A DNA stretch of 64,000 bases from Lysobacter concretionis Ko07 = DSM 16239 (GCF_000768345.1 NZ_AVPS01000009.1:1-64000); one strand, 5' to 3'. Counted from the first letter of the stretch, positions 16,965 to 29,047 are shown. The notes: generated by a model not told the origin, from the sequence alone. Translations and numbers: made by a program.

Positions 16965-18830
16965 TCAGATCGCAAGGGACTTGAGGTTCTTGCGCTTGCC
17001 GTAGATCAGCGTCGCAATCGCCCGTGAGCCCGACACCGCGGTGTACATCGAGGTCGCGATACCGACGATCAGCGCCACCGCGAAGCCCTTCACCGGGCCG
17101 GTGCCGAAGGCGAACAGCGCCACGCCGGCCAGGATCGCGGTCAGGTTGGCGTCGGTGATGGTACCGGTGGCCTTCTCGTAGCCGGTCACGATTGCCGACT
17201 TGGGCGGAATGCCCGCTCGCAATTCTTCGCGTATTCGTTCGTTGATCAGCACGTTCGCGTCCACCGACAGGCCGACCGTCAGCGCGATACCGGCCAGACC
17301 CGGCAGGGTCAGCGTCGCGCCGAAGAGCGACATCACCGCGACCAGCATCAGGATGTTGAGCAGCAACGCCAGGCAGGTGATCAGGCCGAACATGCGGTAG
17401 TACACGAGGAAGAACAGCAGCGCGAAGGTGAACGAGTACGTCACTGCCGTCAGGCCGCGCTCGATGTTCTCCCGGCCCAGGCTCGGCCCGACGATGCGTT
17501 CCTCGACGAAGTCCATCGGTGCGGCCAGCGAACCCGAGCGCAGCAGCAGCGCCAGATCCGCCGCTTCCTTGCTGCTGTCCAGGCCGGTGGTCTGGAACTC
17601 CTTGCCGAACACCCCGTTGATGTTGGCCACCGAGATCACTTCCTCGCTGACCCGGGTGCTGCGGATCTCCTTGCCATCGACCACACGGACCTGCGGCACG
17701 CGCTCGATGTAGACCACCGCCATCGGCTTGCCGACGTTGCCGCTGGTGAAGTCGAACATGCGCTGGCCACCGGCGCTGTCAAGGCGCACCGAGACCGACG
17801 GGGTGCCCGACTGCGGGTCCAGGCCGGAGGTCGCGCCGATCAGCTGGTCGCCGGAGGCAATGACGCGCTTGTTGAGCAGGATCGGCACCGGCTTGCCGTC
17901 CGGCCCCAGCTCCTTGCGGTAATAGATCTTGGCTTGCGGCGGGACGCTGCCCGAGGCCACCGCGTCGTACGCGTTGCCTTCGACCACGGCACGGTATTCC
18001 AGGGTGGCGGTGGCGCCGATGATGCGCTTGGCCTGGGCGGTGTCCTGCACGCCGGGCAACTCGACCACGATGCGGTCGGTGCCCTGCCGCTGGATCAGCG
18101 GTTCCGCCACGCCCAGGGCGTTGATGCGGTTGCGCAGGGTGCCGAGGTTCTGGTTCAGCGCGTCGGTCATCATGCGCTGCAGCTCGACGTCGGGCACGTG
18201 CATGGTCAGCGCCTGGCCATCGACGTCCATGCGCAGCGCCGGTTGACTGGCAGCGATCAACTTGCGCGCATTGGCGGCATCGGCCGCATCGACCAGGCGC
18301 ACCACAATGGAATTGTCGGGACGGCGGGTGACCGATTCGTAACGCACGCGGCCGTCGCGCAACACCACGCGTGCATCCTCGACGATGGCGTCCAGGTGTT
18401 TGTCGAGCGCGGCTTTCTGGTCGACCTGCATCAGGAAGTGCACGCCACCCTGCAGGTCGAGGCCGAGCAGCATGCCGTGTGCACCGAGCTTGTCCAGCCA
18501 GGCAGGCACGGTCGAAGCGAGGTTGAGGGCGGTCACGTAGTCGTTGCCCAGCACCGGCGCCAGCGCATCGGCGGCCTTGGACTGGAAGTCCGTGCCCGTC
18601 AGCCGCACCAGCAGGTTGTCGCCGGCGATCTCGACCTGCTTGGTCGGGATGTTGGCCTGTTTGAGGGTGTCCGCGACCCGGTCGGCCAGTGCCTGGTCGA
18701 TGGGTGCGCCGCGGCTGGCGGTGACCTGCACCGAGGGATCCTTCTGGTAAAGGTTCGGCAACGCGTACAGCGTACTGAACAGGATGGCCAGTATCAGGAC
18801 GACGTATTTCCAGCGCGCGTAAGTCAGCAT
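16965..18830 (-). CDS. secD: Protein translocase subunit SecD
   Basis: This 621-residue partner of SecF has an N-terminal helix, a large periplasmic region with GLDLQGGVHFLMQVD near residue 125, and a C-terminal six-helix domain with GLSVDANVLINERIREELR, the conserved proton-relay segment. Length and domains match the full-length gammaproteobacterial form. It lies 64 bases downstream of yajC and 15 upstream of secF. Confidence 0.97.
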   Translation of the reverse strand: MLTYARWKYVVLILAILFSTLYALPNLYQKDPSVQVTASRGAPIDQALADRVADTLKQANIPTKQVEIAGDNLLVRLTGTDFQSKAADALAPVLGNDYVTALNLASTVPAWLDKLGAHGMLLGLDLQGGVHFLMQVDQKAALDKHLDAIVEDARVVLRDGRVRYESVTRRPDNSIVVRLVDAADAANARKLIAASQPALRMDVDGQALTMHVPDVELQRMMTDALNQNLGTLRNRINALGVAEPLIQRQGTDRIVVELPGVQDTAQAKRIIGATATLEYRAVVEGNAYDAVASGSVPPQAKIYYRKELGPDGKPVPILLNKRVIASGDQLIGATSGLDPQSGTPSVSVRLDSAGGQRMFDFTSGNVGKPMAVVYIERVPQVRVVDGKEIRSTRVSEEVISVANINGVFGKEFQTTGLDSSKEAADLALLLRSGSLAAPMDFVEERIVGPSLGRENIERGLTAVTYSFTFALLFFLVYYRMFGLITCLALLLNILMLVAVMSLFGATLTLPGLAGIALTVGLSVDANVLINERIREELRAGIPPKSAIVTGYEKATGTITDANLTAILAGVALFAFGTGPVKGFAVALIVGIATSMYTAVSGSRAIATLIYGKRKNLKSLAI

Positions 18831-18894
18831 CGATTGCCCCTGTGGCGGCCAACCCGGCCGCCGTGCATCAAATAGAAGAGGTGGAGAAGGCCGC

Positions 18895-19233
18895 TCAGGC
18901 CGACTTCAGGGTGCCCTTGGGCAGGACGTTGGCGATCGAGCCGCGCTGCACGCGGATGCGCACGTTGTCGGCGATCTCCACGGTGATGAAGTTCTCGCCC
19001 AGGTCGATCACGACCCCGGCGATGCCGCCGTTGGTGAGCACCTCGTCGCCCTTGGCCAGTTGGCCCAGCATCGCCTTGTGTTCCTTAGCGCGCTTCATCT
19101 GCGGGCGGATCATCAGGAAATACATCACGCCGATCAGCAGGATCGGGAACAGCAGCGACATTCCGAAGCCGCCCGGGGCCGGGGCAGCAGCTTGCGCGTA
19201 GGCGGGGGCGATCAGGAGATCAAGCAGGTTCAT
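18895..19233 (-). CDS. yajC: Preprotein translocase subunit YajC
   Basis: This 112-residue single-span membrane protein associates with SecDF. The hydrophobic helix is SLLFPILLIGVMYFLMIRP, followed by the QMKRAKEHKAMLGQLAKGDEV basic-to-beta domain (conserved core QMKRAKEH) and GGIAGVV. It is the first sec gene of the cluster and lies 118 bases downstream of tgt. Confidence 0.96.
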   Translation of the reverse strand: MNLLDLLIAPAYAQAAAPAPGGFGMSLLFPILLIGVMYFLMIRPQMKRAKEHKAMLGQLAKGDEVLTNGGIAGVVIDLGENFITVEIADNVRIRVQRGSIANVLPKGTLKSA

Positions 19234-19351
19234 GTCGAAATTCCGTATTGGGCTGAAAATAGCCGGGGATTATGTCACGGCGGGCTGCGGACCACTTGCG
19301 GCGTCGCAGGATGGATGGCAGGGATGGGCGGGGAGAACCGGGCGCGCGTCC

Positions 19352-21829
<2,478 letters not shown>

Positions 21830-23344
21830 ATGTCCAGCACCACCCACGGCAACGCCATCACCAGCCAACTTGCCCCGCTGCGCGCCCACGCCGGGTCGCG
21901 CCGCACCATCGGTCTGGACGATGACGTCCTGGCGACCTTCGCCGGCGACGCCGAGCTGATCGAGGCCGTCGCAGGCGCCGTCACCGAGTACCAGCGCATC
22001 AAGGGCGAGTTCGCCGACCTGCTCGACCTCGACGAGGACGCCCAGGCCCACGCCGTGCAGGCCGGCTACGTCAACTTCTACCAGGACGACGCGGTCAACC
22101 CCTACATCGCCCTCACCGCCCGCGGGCCGTGGATCGTCACCCTGAAGGGCGCGGTGCTGCACGACTCCGGCGGCTACGGCATGCTCGGCTTCGGCCACGC
22201 GCCGGCCCGGGTGATCGAGGCGATGGCCAAGCCGCAGGCGATGGCCAACATCATGACCCCGAGCCTGTCGCAACTGCGCCTGACCAAACTGCTGCGCGAG
22301 GCGATCGGCCTGGGCCGCGACTGCCCGTACAGCCACTTCATGTGCCTCAACTCCGGCTCCGAGTCGGTCACCCTCGCCGCCCGCATCGCCGATGCCAACG
22401 CCAAGGCGATGACCGACGAAGGCGGCAGGCACGCCGGCCACACCACCATCAAGCGGGTGGTGGTCAGGGGCGGCTTCCACGGCCGCACGGACCGCCCGGC
22501 GCTGTATTCCAACTCCTCGCGCAAGGCCTACGAGCAGTACCTGGCCAGCTACCGCGGCGAGAACAGCGTGATCGTGATCGAGCCCTACGACATCGACGCC
22601 CTGAACAAGGCCTTCGCCGATGCCGATGCCAACGGCTGGTTCATCGAGGCGATGTTCCTGGAGCCGGTGATGGGCGAAGGCGACCCCGGCCGCAGCGTGC
22701 CGGTGGACTTCTACAACGCCGCCCGCGCGTTGACCAAGGCGCACGGCGCGCTGCTGCTGGTCGACTCGATCCAGGCCGGCCTGCGCGCCAACGGCGTGCT
22801 GTCGATCATCGACTACCCCGGCTTCGAAGGCGTGGAAGCGCCGGACATGGAGACCTACTCCAAGGCGCTCAATGCCGGCCAGTACCCGCTGTCGGTGCTC
22901 GCCGTCAACGCGCACGCCGCCAGCGCCTACAAGAAAGGCCTGTACGGCAACACCATGACCACCAACCCGCGCGCGCTCGACACCGCCTGCGCGGTGCTGG
23001 AGATGGTCACCCCCGAGTTGCGCGAGAACATCCGAGCCCGCGGCGCCGAGGCGATCCAGAAGCTGGAGGCGCTCAAGGCCGAACTGGGCGGCATGATCAC
23101 CAAGGTCCAGGGCACCGGCCTGCTGTTCTCGTGCGAGCTGTCGAACGACTTCAAGTGCTTCGGCACCGGTTCGACCGAAGAGTGGCTGCGCGAGCACGGC
23201 ATCGGCGTGATCCACGGCGGCGCCAACTCGCTGCGCTTCACCCCGACCTTCACCGTCACCAGCGCCGAGATCGACCTGCTGGTCGGCATGGTCGGCCGTG
23301 CGCTGCGCGAAGGTCCACGCCTCAAGCAGGCCGCCGTCGCGTAA
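21830..23344 (+). CDS. Class III pyridoxal-phosphate aminotransferase
   Basis: This 504-residue PLP enzyme of aminotransferase class III (ornithine/acetylornithine aminotransferase fold) has the pocket segment SGSESVTLAARIADANAK, the acidic segment ending LLLVDSIQAG and the Schiff-base lysine in YSKALNAGQ (Lys345). The N-terminal 90 residues are longer than in standard ArgD, so the substrate is uncertain; an omega-amino acid is likely. GAAGGAG precedes ATG 21830. It is monocistronic, with a leader hairpin upstream and a terminator downstream. Confidence 0.87.
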   Translation: MSSTTHGNAITSQLAPLRAHAGSRRTIGLDDDVLATFAGDAELIEAVAGAVTEYQRIKGEFADLLDLDEDAQAHAVQAGYVNFYQDDAVNPYIALTARGPWIVTLKGAVLHDSGGYGMLGFGHAPARVIEAMAKPQAMANIMTPSLSQLRLTKLLREAIGLGRDCPYSHFMCLNSGSESVTLAARIADANAKAMTDEGGRHAGHTTIKRVVVRGGFHGRTDRPALYSNSSRKAYEQYLASYRGENSVIVIEPYDIDALNKAFADADANGWFIEAMFLEPVMGEGDPGRSVPVDFYNAARALTKAHGALLLVDSIQAGLRANGVLSIIDYPGFEGVEAPDMETYSKALNAGQYPLSVLAVNAHAASAYKKGLYGNTMTTNPRALDTACAVLEMVTPELRENIRARGAEAIQKLEALKAELGGMITKVQGTGLLFSCELSNDFKCFGTGSTEEWLREHGIGVIHGGANSLRFTPTFTVTSAEIDLLVGMVGRALREGPRLKQAAVA

Positions 23345-23370
23345 GCCAACTGCAGCAGGCGTATTTGAAG

Positions 23371-23393
23371 AAGCCGGGTCAGCCCGGCTTTTT
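23371..23393 (+). terminator. Rho-independent terminator of the aminotransferase gene
   Basis: An eight-pair stem (23371-23378 with 23383-23390) has a TCAG loop and runs into five T. It starts 27 bases after the stop codon. Confidence 0.88.
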
Positions 23394-23434
23394 CATGCTC
23401 ACGCCAAAGCGATCGAAGTGGTCGATTGATTCCC

Positions 23435-23578
23435 ATGAAAACCCTGCAGGTACCTATCGATCCGATCGGGACAATCGAATGGCATATCGACGGTGAGCGG
23501 GGCAGACTCTTTGGCAGCACCAAGCTGAACGTCAGATCAGCCTTGGCTCAGACCGGTCACGTGCCAGCACGGACCTGA
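23435..23578 (+). CDS. Possible small protein (47 residues), unrecognised
   Basis: A short open frame MKTLQVPIDPIG... lies in the gap between the aminotransferase terminator and the catalase. It has a plausible amino-acid mix but no clear ribosome binding site, and I do not recognise it. It ends 24 bases before the catalase start. It could be a small protein, a gene remnant or chance. Confidence 0.25.
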   Translation: MKTLQVPIDPIGTIEWHIDGERGRLFGSTKLNVRSALAQTGHVPART

Positions 23579-23602
23579 CCCATCGACATGAGGAAGACGA
23601 CC

Positions 23603-25114
23603 ATGACCAGTTCCGACAACACGTCCAACCGTACGCCCAAGAGCGGATCGACCACCGGTGCCGGCGCGCCTGCCCCGAGCGACCGCAACTCGCTGAGCGT
23701 CGGCGCCAACGGCCCGATCCTGCTGCACGACGTCCACTTCCTGGAGCAGATGGCGCACTTCAACCGCGAGAAGGTGCCCGAGCGCCAGCCGCACGCCAAG
23801 GGTGCCGGCGCGTTCGGCGTGCTGGAGATTTCCGAAGACGTTTCGGCCTATACGAAGGCGGCGCTGTTCCGGAAGGGCGCGAAGACCGACATGCTGGCGC
23901 GCTTCTCCACCGTGGCCGGCGAGTCGGGCAGCCCCGATACCTGGCGCGACGTGCGCGGCTTCTCGCTGAAGTTCTACACCGACGAAGGCAACTACGACCT
24001 GGTCGGCAACAACACGCCGGTGTTCTTCCTGCGCGACCCGATGAAGTTCCCGCACTTCATCCGCAGCCAGAAGCGCCTGCCGGATTCGGGCCTGCGTGAC
24101 AACCACATGCAATGGGACTTCTGGACGTCCAATCCCGAAACCGCACACCAGGTCACCTACGTGATGGGCGAGCGTGGCCTGCCGCGCACCTGGCGCCACA
24201 TGAACGGCTACGGCTCGCACACCTACATGTGGATCAACGCTGCCGGCGAGAAATTCTGGGTCAAGTACCACTTCCACACCGGGCAGGGCATGGCGTTCTT
24301 CAACAACGCCGAAGCCGCCGAGATGGCCGGCCAGGACGCCGATTTCCACCGCCGCGACCTGTTCGACGCGATCGCCCGCGGCGAACATCCCAGCTGGACC
24401 CTGTCGGTGCAGGTGATGCCGTACGCGGACGCGAAGAGCTACCGCTTCAACCCGTTCGACCTGACCAAGACCTGGTCGCACAAGGACTATCCGCTGATCA
24501 AGGTCGGCACCATGACCCTGAACCGCAACCCGGAGAACTTCTTCGCCCAGATCGAACAGGCCGCGTTCTCGCCGGGCAACACGGTGCCGGGCATCGGCCT
24601 GTCACCGGACAAGATGTTGCTCGGCCGCGCGTTCGCCTACGCCGACGCCCAGCGCAACCGCATCGGCACCAACTTCCACCAGTTGCCCGTCAACCAGCCC
24701 AAGGTGCCGGTCAGCACCTACCTGTTCGACGGCCAGATGGCCTACCACCACAGCGGCAACGCACCCGTGTACGCACCCAACAGCGGCGGCCGCGGCTGGG
24801 CGGATGACACCGGCCCGGTGGCGGATGGCTGGGAGACCGACGGCGAGATGGTCCGCAGCGCCTACACCCTGCACGCGGAGGACGACGACTTCGGCCAGCC
24901 CGGCACCCTGGTGCGCGAGGTCTGGAACGACGCCCAGCGCGCGCAGTTCGTCGACCAGGTCGCCGGCAGCCTGCTCGGCGGCGTCCGCAGCCCGGTGCTG
25001 GAACGCGCGTTCGAGTACTGGAAGAACGTCGACCCCGCGACCGGCCAGCAGATCGAGGACAAGGTCCGCGCCGGCAGCGCACCGGAACCGGCCGAGGGCA
25101 TGGGCGAGGGCTGA
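23603..25114 (+). CDS. Monofunctional heme catalase
   Basis: This enzyme converts hydrogen peroxide to water and oxygen. The 503-residue, small-subunit (clade 3-like) protein has the active-site His64 in [10 protein letters not shown], the Asn in [10 protein letters not shown] (Asn137) and the heme-ligand Tyr346 in [12 protein letters not shown]. No export signal is visible, so it is probably cytoplasmic. The second ATG (23603) is preferred because AGGA lies eight bases before it; the ATG at 23588 overlaps that site. A terminator follows. No OxyR gene is adjacent. Confidence 0.96.
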   Translation: MTSSDNTSNRTPKSGSTTGAGAPAPSDRNSLSVGANGPILLHDVHFLEQMAHFNREKVPERQPHAKGAGAFGVLEISEDVSAYTKAALFRKGAKTDMLARFSTVAGESGSPDTWRDVRGFSLKFYTDEGNYDLVGNNTPVFFLRDPMKFPHFIRSQKRLPDSGLRDNHMQWDFWTSNPETAHQVTYVMGERGLPRTWRHMNGYGSHTYMWINAAGEKFWVKYHFHTGQGMAFFNNAEAAEMAGQDADFHRRDLFDAIARGEHPSWTLSVQVMPYADAKSYRFNPFDLTKTWSHKDYPLIKVGTMTLNRNPENFFAQIEQAAFSPGNTVPGIGLSPDKMLLGRAFAYADAQRNRIGTNFHQLPVNQPKVPVSTYLFDGQMAYHHSGNAPVYAPNSGGRGWADDTGPVADGWETDGEMVRSAYTLHAEDDDFGQPGTLVREVWNDAQRAQFVDQVAGSLLGGVRSPVLERAFEYWKNVDPATGQQIEDKVRAGSAPEPAEGMGEG

Positions 25115-25150
25115 TCGCCGGCCCGCATAGACGCCGGTTCGTGAGACACC

Positions 25151-25186
25151 CGGCCCCGCTTGCCAGCCATGCGGGGCCGTTTTTTT
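25151..25186 (+). terminator. Rho-independent terminator of the catalase gene
   Basis: A nine-pair perfect stem (CGGCCCCGC at 25151-25159, GCGGGGCCG at 25171-25179) is followed by seven T. It lies between the convergent catalase and PAP2 genes. Confidence 0.9.
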
Positions 25187-25197
25187 ACCCGGCGCGG

Positions 25198-25794
25198 CTA
25201 CGCGCTCACCGCGCACTGGAACACCATCTGGAACACCACCCCGCACGCCAGCCCGGTCGCCGCACCGGCGAGCACGTCCGACGCCTCGTGCCGGCGCAGT
25301 ACCAGCCGCGACCACGCCACCACCACCGTGGCCGCAAGCAACCCGGCGAACGCCACCGCCTGCGGCCAGGCGATGCACGCCGCGAACATCGCGAACGCGA
25401 CATGCAAGGAAAGCTTGAGCTGGCCGCGCAGCACGTGACCGACCAGCACGATCACCCCCGACAAGGCGATCACCACGACAACCCCACGATCCGCACCGGC
25501 AACCGCACATATCGCCGCAAGTCCCAGCAGCACCCATGAGGCGAACCGGTTGAATTGCGAGCGCTCGTGCGGCTGCGAGGCATCGATATGCGTCCAGCGG
25601 CCCGAGCGGATCTGCCGCACACCGTAGATCATCACCACCGCGGCCGCCGCCAGCGTGAGCCCCAACGCCTGCCACACCCGTCCCGGCGGCGGGTCACCCA
25701 CACCGGTGGCAACGGCAGCGGCGACCAGCATCACCATTACCGGATGGATCAGGATCGACGCCCAGCGCGCGACCCATTCCCTGGCCGGCTTCAC
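25198..25794 (-). CDS. PAP2-like (type 2 phosphatidic acid phosphatase) membrane protein
   Basis: This 198-residue membrane protein has about five hydrophobic helices. The segments LKLSLHVAFAMF and SRLVLRRHEASDVLAGAATG correspond to the second and third catalytic motifs of the PAP2 phosphatase family (S-x-H and S-R-x5-H-x3-D). The lysine-arginine motif is weak but may be RQIRSGRW. The start is GTG at 25794, overlapping the upstream stop as GTGA; no ATG lies in a suitable place. It probably dephosphorylates a lipid phosphate at the membrane. Confidence 0.82.
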   Translation of the reverse strand: MKPAREWVARWASILIHPVMVMLVAAAVATGVGDPPPGRVWQALGLTLAAAAVVMIYGVRQIRSGRWTHIDASQPHERSQFNRFASWVLLGLAAICAVAGADRGVVVVIALSGVIVLVGHVLRGQLKLSLHVAFAMFAACIAWPQAVAFAGLLAATVVVAWSRLVLRRHEASDVLAGAATGLACGVVFQMVFQCAVSA

Positions 25795-26231
25795 GGGGTT
25801 GCCGGCGCCGCCTTCCCCGCCTGCAGGCGCGCGCCGATCCGGGTGGCCCACCAGGCCATCGGCAGGTAAGCGACCAGCAGGTCGACCGCGATGAACCAGA
25901 CCGGTGCCGGAATCATCAAACTGGCGGCCACGCCACCACACAGGAAGATCACGCCGATCGCATGGCCCAGCTTCGCCCTGTGGCTGGCCGCCACCAGGCA
26001 GGCGACGAGCGCACCGGCAAACGTGCCGACGGCATGCGCCAGGAACGGCATCACGAAGTGCCGCGGCTCGAAAAGATGGATGCCGCTGGCGAGGCCCTCG
26101 GCACTGGTCACGTCCACGCCCGCAGGCGGCGGAATCAACGCCGGACCGAGGGTGACGAGTGCCAGGTTGACGGTACTGCCGACAGCGAACCCGAGGACGA
26201 CCGCAATCACGTTGCGCAGCAGATGAGGCAT
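25791..26231 (-). CDS. Small membrane protein of unknown function, four helices
   Basis: This 146-residue protein has four hydrophobic segments: NVIAVVLGFAVGSTVNLALV, LAHAVGTFAGALVACLVAA, AIGVIFLCGGVAASLMI and FIAVDLLVAYLPMAWWATR. It has no recognised motif. The pattern of a glycine-rich first helix and a long second loop is found in uncharacterised proteins of this bacterial group. The downstream PAP2-like gene begins within its stop codon, so the two form an operon and may act together. Confidence 0.78.
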   Translation of the reverse strand: MPHLLRNVIAVVLGFAVGSTVNLALVTLGPALIPPPAGVDVTSAEGLASGIHLFEPRHFVMPFLAHAVGTFAGALVACLVAASHRAKLGHAIGVIFLCGGVAASLMIPAPVWFIAVDLLVAYLPMAWWATRIGARLQAGKAAPATP

Positions 26232-26530
26232 GGCGGGTTACCGGCGAGGGAAAGACCAGCGAGCTTACCGCTGCGGATCGCCCTTCGCCCGGTCATCGGC
26301 GCGCGCCAGTTGCCAACGCGGTTTCTCCGCCCAGGCCGCCCTGACCGCTTGCCTGACGTATCAACGCGCCTGCTGAGCCGATCGTCCGTCTTCATGCCGA
26401 GCTTCGGGCGATCCAGTACGCGTTGGACGTTGTCAGGGATCATCCGGACAACTGCCGTCATCACCGCGAAGGCGCGCGAAGGCGAGGATCCATGGACGTC
26501 AAGCCATTGATGGACAACGTCCCTGGACGA
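26232..26530. other. Intergenic region with a 10-base inverted repeat
   Basis: These 299 bases lie upstream of the small membrane protein gene and downstream of the YchJ-like gene. GGACGTTGTC at 26425-26434 is matched in inverse at 26513-26522. I see no RNA gene, terminator or coding potential. Confidence 0.45.
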
Positions 26531-26917
26531 TCAGACAGGAAACTCCCCGTCCAGGTAATACCAGCGGCCATCCACGCGCGCGAACCGGCTCACCTCGTGC
26601 AGCCGCACCGCAGGCGTGCTGCCGACCTTGTAGCGGGCCACGAACTCCACCACCGCGCTGCCGTCACCGGCATCGGCGTGCCGCTTCACGTCCAGCCCCA
26701 GCCAGCGCAGATCCGGACTGTCATCCAGGTCGAGCGCAGCCGGACGGGTGTCGGGGTGCCAGGTGGCCAGCAGGTAGTCGCGCAGGCCCAGCACATAGGC
26801 GCTGTAGCGCGATCGCATCAACGCCTCGGCGCTGGCGGCCGCGAACCGGCCTTCATGCAGCGGCTGGCAGCAGGCCGCGTAGGCGATGGACGGGTTGCAG
26901 GGGCAGGCCTGGGGCAT
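26531..26917 (-). CDS. YchJ family protein with SEC-C metal-binding motif
   Basis: This 128-residue cytoplasmic protein of the YchJ/UPF0225 family has an N-terminal SEC-C motif, CPCNPSIAYAACC, which in relatives binds zinc. The following domain (MRSRYSAYVLGLRDYLLATW) is typical of the family. Full-length YchJ proteins have a second C-terminal SEC-C motif; this one ends without it, as in the short members. The start at 26917 removes a non-conserved extension. Function unknown. Confidence 0.88.
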   Translation of the reverse strand: MPQACPCNPSIAYAACCQPLHEGRFAAASAEALMRSRYSAYVLGLRDYLLATWHPDTRPAALDLDDSPDLRWLGLDVKRHADAGDGSAVVEFVARYKVGSTPAVRLHEVSRFARVDGRWYYLDGEFPV

Positions 26918-27171
26918 GGAGAAACCAACGGCAACTGGAGCAGACGAGCTTAGCGCCCGGCGCGTCGCCGCATGCAACGGCGAGGTTGCACCTGCTTTCA
27001 TTGAAGGCCCAGCAAATCGCCGGAGGCACCGGTACCGCCGCCGCAGACAACCAGGCGGCCAGTGACATCGACATGACAGAGACATCGGCCCGGGTAGCCT
27101 GTTGCGGCGAAGCCTCGCCCGGACGGCACTGCGTCGGCGCCGCGTCCCAATCCATCAACGGAGTAACCGCC

Positions 27172-27600
27172 ATGGCTGTCACTGTCGACCGGATGCCCCG
27201 AAGGGCGCTTCACCCGTTTCATGCATTCCTGCTGGCAGGCGCCGTACCGCTGTTCCTGGGCGCGCTGCTGGGTGACATCACGTATTTCCGCAGTTACCAG
27301 ATCCAATGGAGCAACTTCGCGTCCTGGCTGATCGCCGGCGCGCTCGTTTTCGCCGGTTTCGCGCTGCTTTGGGCCGTCATCGATCTGTTCCGCGCCGATC
27401 ATCATCGCGGGCGCCCGCTGATCTACGTCCTGCTCCTGCTGGCGACCTGGGTGCTGGGCTTCCTCAATGCCCTGATCCACGCCAGGGACGCGTGGGGAAT
27501 CATGCCCACCGCCCTGGTCCTGTCGGTGATCGTTGCCGTGCTGGCGTGTGCGGCGACCTGGGTGGGGTTTTCCAACTTTCGTGTCGGGGGTGCAGCATGA
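27172..27600 (+). CDS. DUF2231 family membrane protein
   Basis: This 142-residue inner-membrane protein has four hydrophobic helices. HPFHAFLLAGAVPLFLGALL near the N-terminus matches the start of DUF2231 proteins, which often accompany periplasmic dehydrogenases or cytochromes. The downstream sugar-dehydrogenase-like gene begins inside its stop codon (ATGA), so the two are translationally coupled and probably work together at the membrane, perhaps in electron transfer. That role is inference. Confidence 0.87.
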   Translation: MAVTVDRMPRRALHPFHAFLLAGAVPLFLGALLGDITYFRSYQIQWSNFASWLIAGALVFAGFALLWAVIDLFRADHHRGRPLIYVLLLLATWVLGFLNALIHARDAWGIMPTALVLSVIVAVLACAATWVGFSNFRVGGAA

Positions 27601-28883
27601 AACGCCTGTTGGTGACCATTGCCATTTCCGCCCTGCTGGGCGCATGCGGCGAGAGCGATCCGGACGCGTCCCAATATGGGGTTGATCCGACCCTTCCGGC
27701 CCCGCAGCGCGGGTTGCTGCCCAACATGACCATTGCGAAGCCGGCGCCATGGGGCGACCAGCGGCCGACCGTGCCGCAGGGCTACACGATCACGGCCATC
27801 GCCACCGACCTCAATATCCCCCGCCAGACCCTGGTGCTTCCCAACGGCGACATCCTGGTGGCCGAGGGCCGGGGCGGCAACGCGGCAAAACTGAAGCCGA
27901 AGGACGTGATCGCCGGTCGTATCAAGGCCCAGGGCAACACCTCGGTCACCAGCGGCAACCGGCTGACCTTGCTGCGCGACCCGGACGGGAATGGCAGTTA
28001 CAGGGACCGGCGGGTGTTTGCCGAGAACCTCAACGCGCCCTATGGGCTCGCACTGGTCGATGGCAGTCTGTATGTCGCCAACCAGGACGCGCTGGTGCGG
28101 TTCGATTACCACGATGGCCAGACCCGGGCCAGCGGTGCGCCGGTCAAGGTCACTGACCTGCCTTCGGCGATCAACCATCACTGGACCAAGGCCCTGACCG
28201 CGAGCCCGGATGGACGCTTCCTTTACGTCGGCATCGGCTCCAACAGCAACATCACCGAGCGCGGGATGGACGCCGAGGTCGACCGCGCGATGGTCTGGCA
28301 GGTGGACGCCCGGACCGGCGCGCACAAGCCCTACGCCACCGGCCTGCGCAATCCCACCGCGCTCGCCATCCAGCCCGGGACGGACGTGTTGTGGGCAGTG
28401 GTGAACGAACGTGATGAGCTCGGACCGAACCTCGTCCCCGACTACCTCACCTCGGTCCGGGAAGGCGGGTTCTACGGCTGGCCGTACAGCTACTGGGGCC
28501 AGAACGTCGACTCACGCGTGCGGCCGCAGAATCCGGAAAAGGTGGCTTCCGCCATCGTCCCGGACTACAGCCTGAGTTCGCACGTGGCGGCGCTGGGTCT
28601 TGATTTCTCCACGCCCACAATGGGCGCCGGATTCGCCGACGGCGTGTTCATCGGCGAACACGGCAGCTGGAACCGCAAGGAGCCGGTCGGCTACAAAGTG
28701 ATCTTTGTACCGTTCCGCAACGGCCGCCCTGCCGGCCCGCCGGTCGATTTCGTCTCCGGTTTCCGCGGCGAGGACGGCATGACCCGCGGCCGTCCGGTCG
28801 GGGTGACCGTGGACCCGCGCGGCGCACTGATCGTCGCCGACGACCTGGCCAACACCATCTGGCGCGTGGCCCCGGTCCGCTGA
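27597..28883 (+). CDS. PQQ-dependent sugar dehydrogenase / L-sorbosone dehydrogenase-like lipoprotein
   Basis: This 428-residue lipoprotein (lipobox LLGACG) has a six-bladed beta-propeller of the soluble glucose dehydrogenase type. Visible segments include NGDILVAEGRGGN, NAPYGLALVDGSLYVAN, ATGLRNPTALAIQPGTDVLW, EGGFYGWPYSYWGQN and GEHGSWNRKEPVGYKV, all found in PQQ-linked dehydrogenases of this family. It overlaps the upstream DUF2231 gene by four bases. It probably oxidises a sugar or aldehyde in the periplasm, with the DUF2231 protein as membrane partner. The true substrate is unknown. Confidence 0.9.
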   Translation: MKRLLVTIAISALLGACGESDPDASQYGVDPTLPAPQRGLLPNMTIAKPAPWGDQRPTVPQGYTITAIATDLNIPRQTLVLPNGDILVAEGRGGNAAKLKPKDVIAGRIKAQGNTSVTSGNRLTLLRDPDGNGSYRDRRVFAENLNAPYGLALVDGSLYVANQDALVRFDYHDGQTRASGAPVKVTDLPSAINHHWTKALTASPDGRFLYVGIGSNSNITERGMDAEVDRAMVWQVDARTGAHKPYATGLRNPTALAIQPGTDVLWAVVNERDELGPNLVPDYLTSVREGGFYGWPYSYWGQNVDSRVRPQNPEKVASAIVPDYSLSSHVAALGLDFSTPTMGAGFADGVFIGEHGSWNRKEPVGYKVIFVPFRNGRPAGPPVDFVSGFRGEDGMTRGRPVGVTVDPRGALIVADDLANTIWRVAPVR

Positions 28884-28891
28884 CAGGTCTT

Positions 28892-29044
28892 CTAGTCCGC
28901 CACCTCCGCCGCCAACGCCTTGCGGTCGCTCAGGCTCTGCCCCTGCGCGTCCTTCCATTCGATCCAGCCGCTGGCGGTGCGGTCGGTCAGGCAGGCGGCG
29001 GCGCCGCTGGGGGATTGGAGCAGGTATGTGCTCAACCGCGTTGA
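28892..29044 (-). pseudogene. Remnant of a DUF4357 domain gene
   Basis: On the minus strand 50 codons read ...SPSGAAACLTDRTASG then WIEWKDAQGQSLSD and a stop. This is the C-terminal core of DUF4357 (typical form SPSxAAxVVLGRSANGxTEWKD). A stop codon lies directly upstream at 29045-29047 and no start or N-terminal domain is found. In intact genes this domain often ends GIY-YIG nucleases or restriction-linked proteins, so this is probably the tail of a lost gene of that kind. Confidence 0.7.
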
Positions 29045-29047
29045 TTA

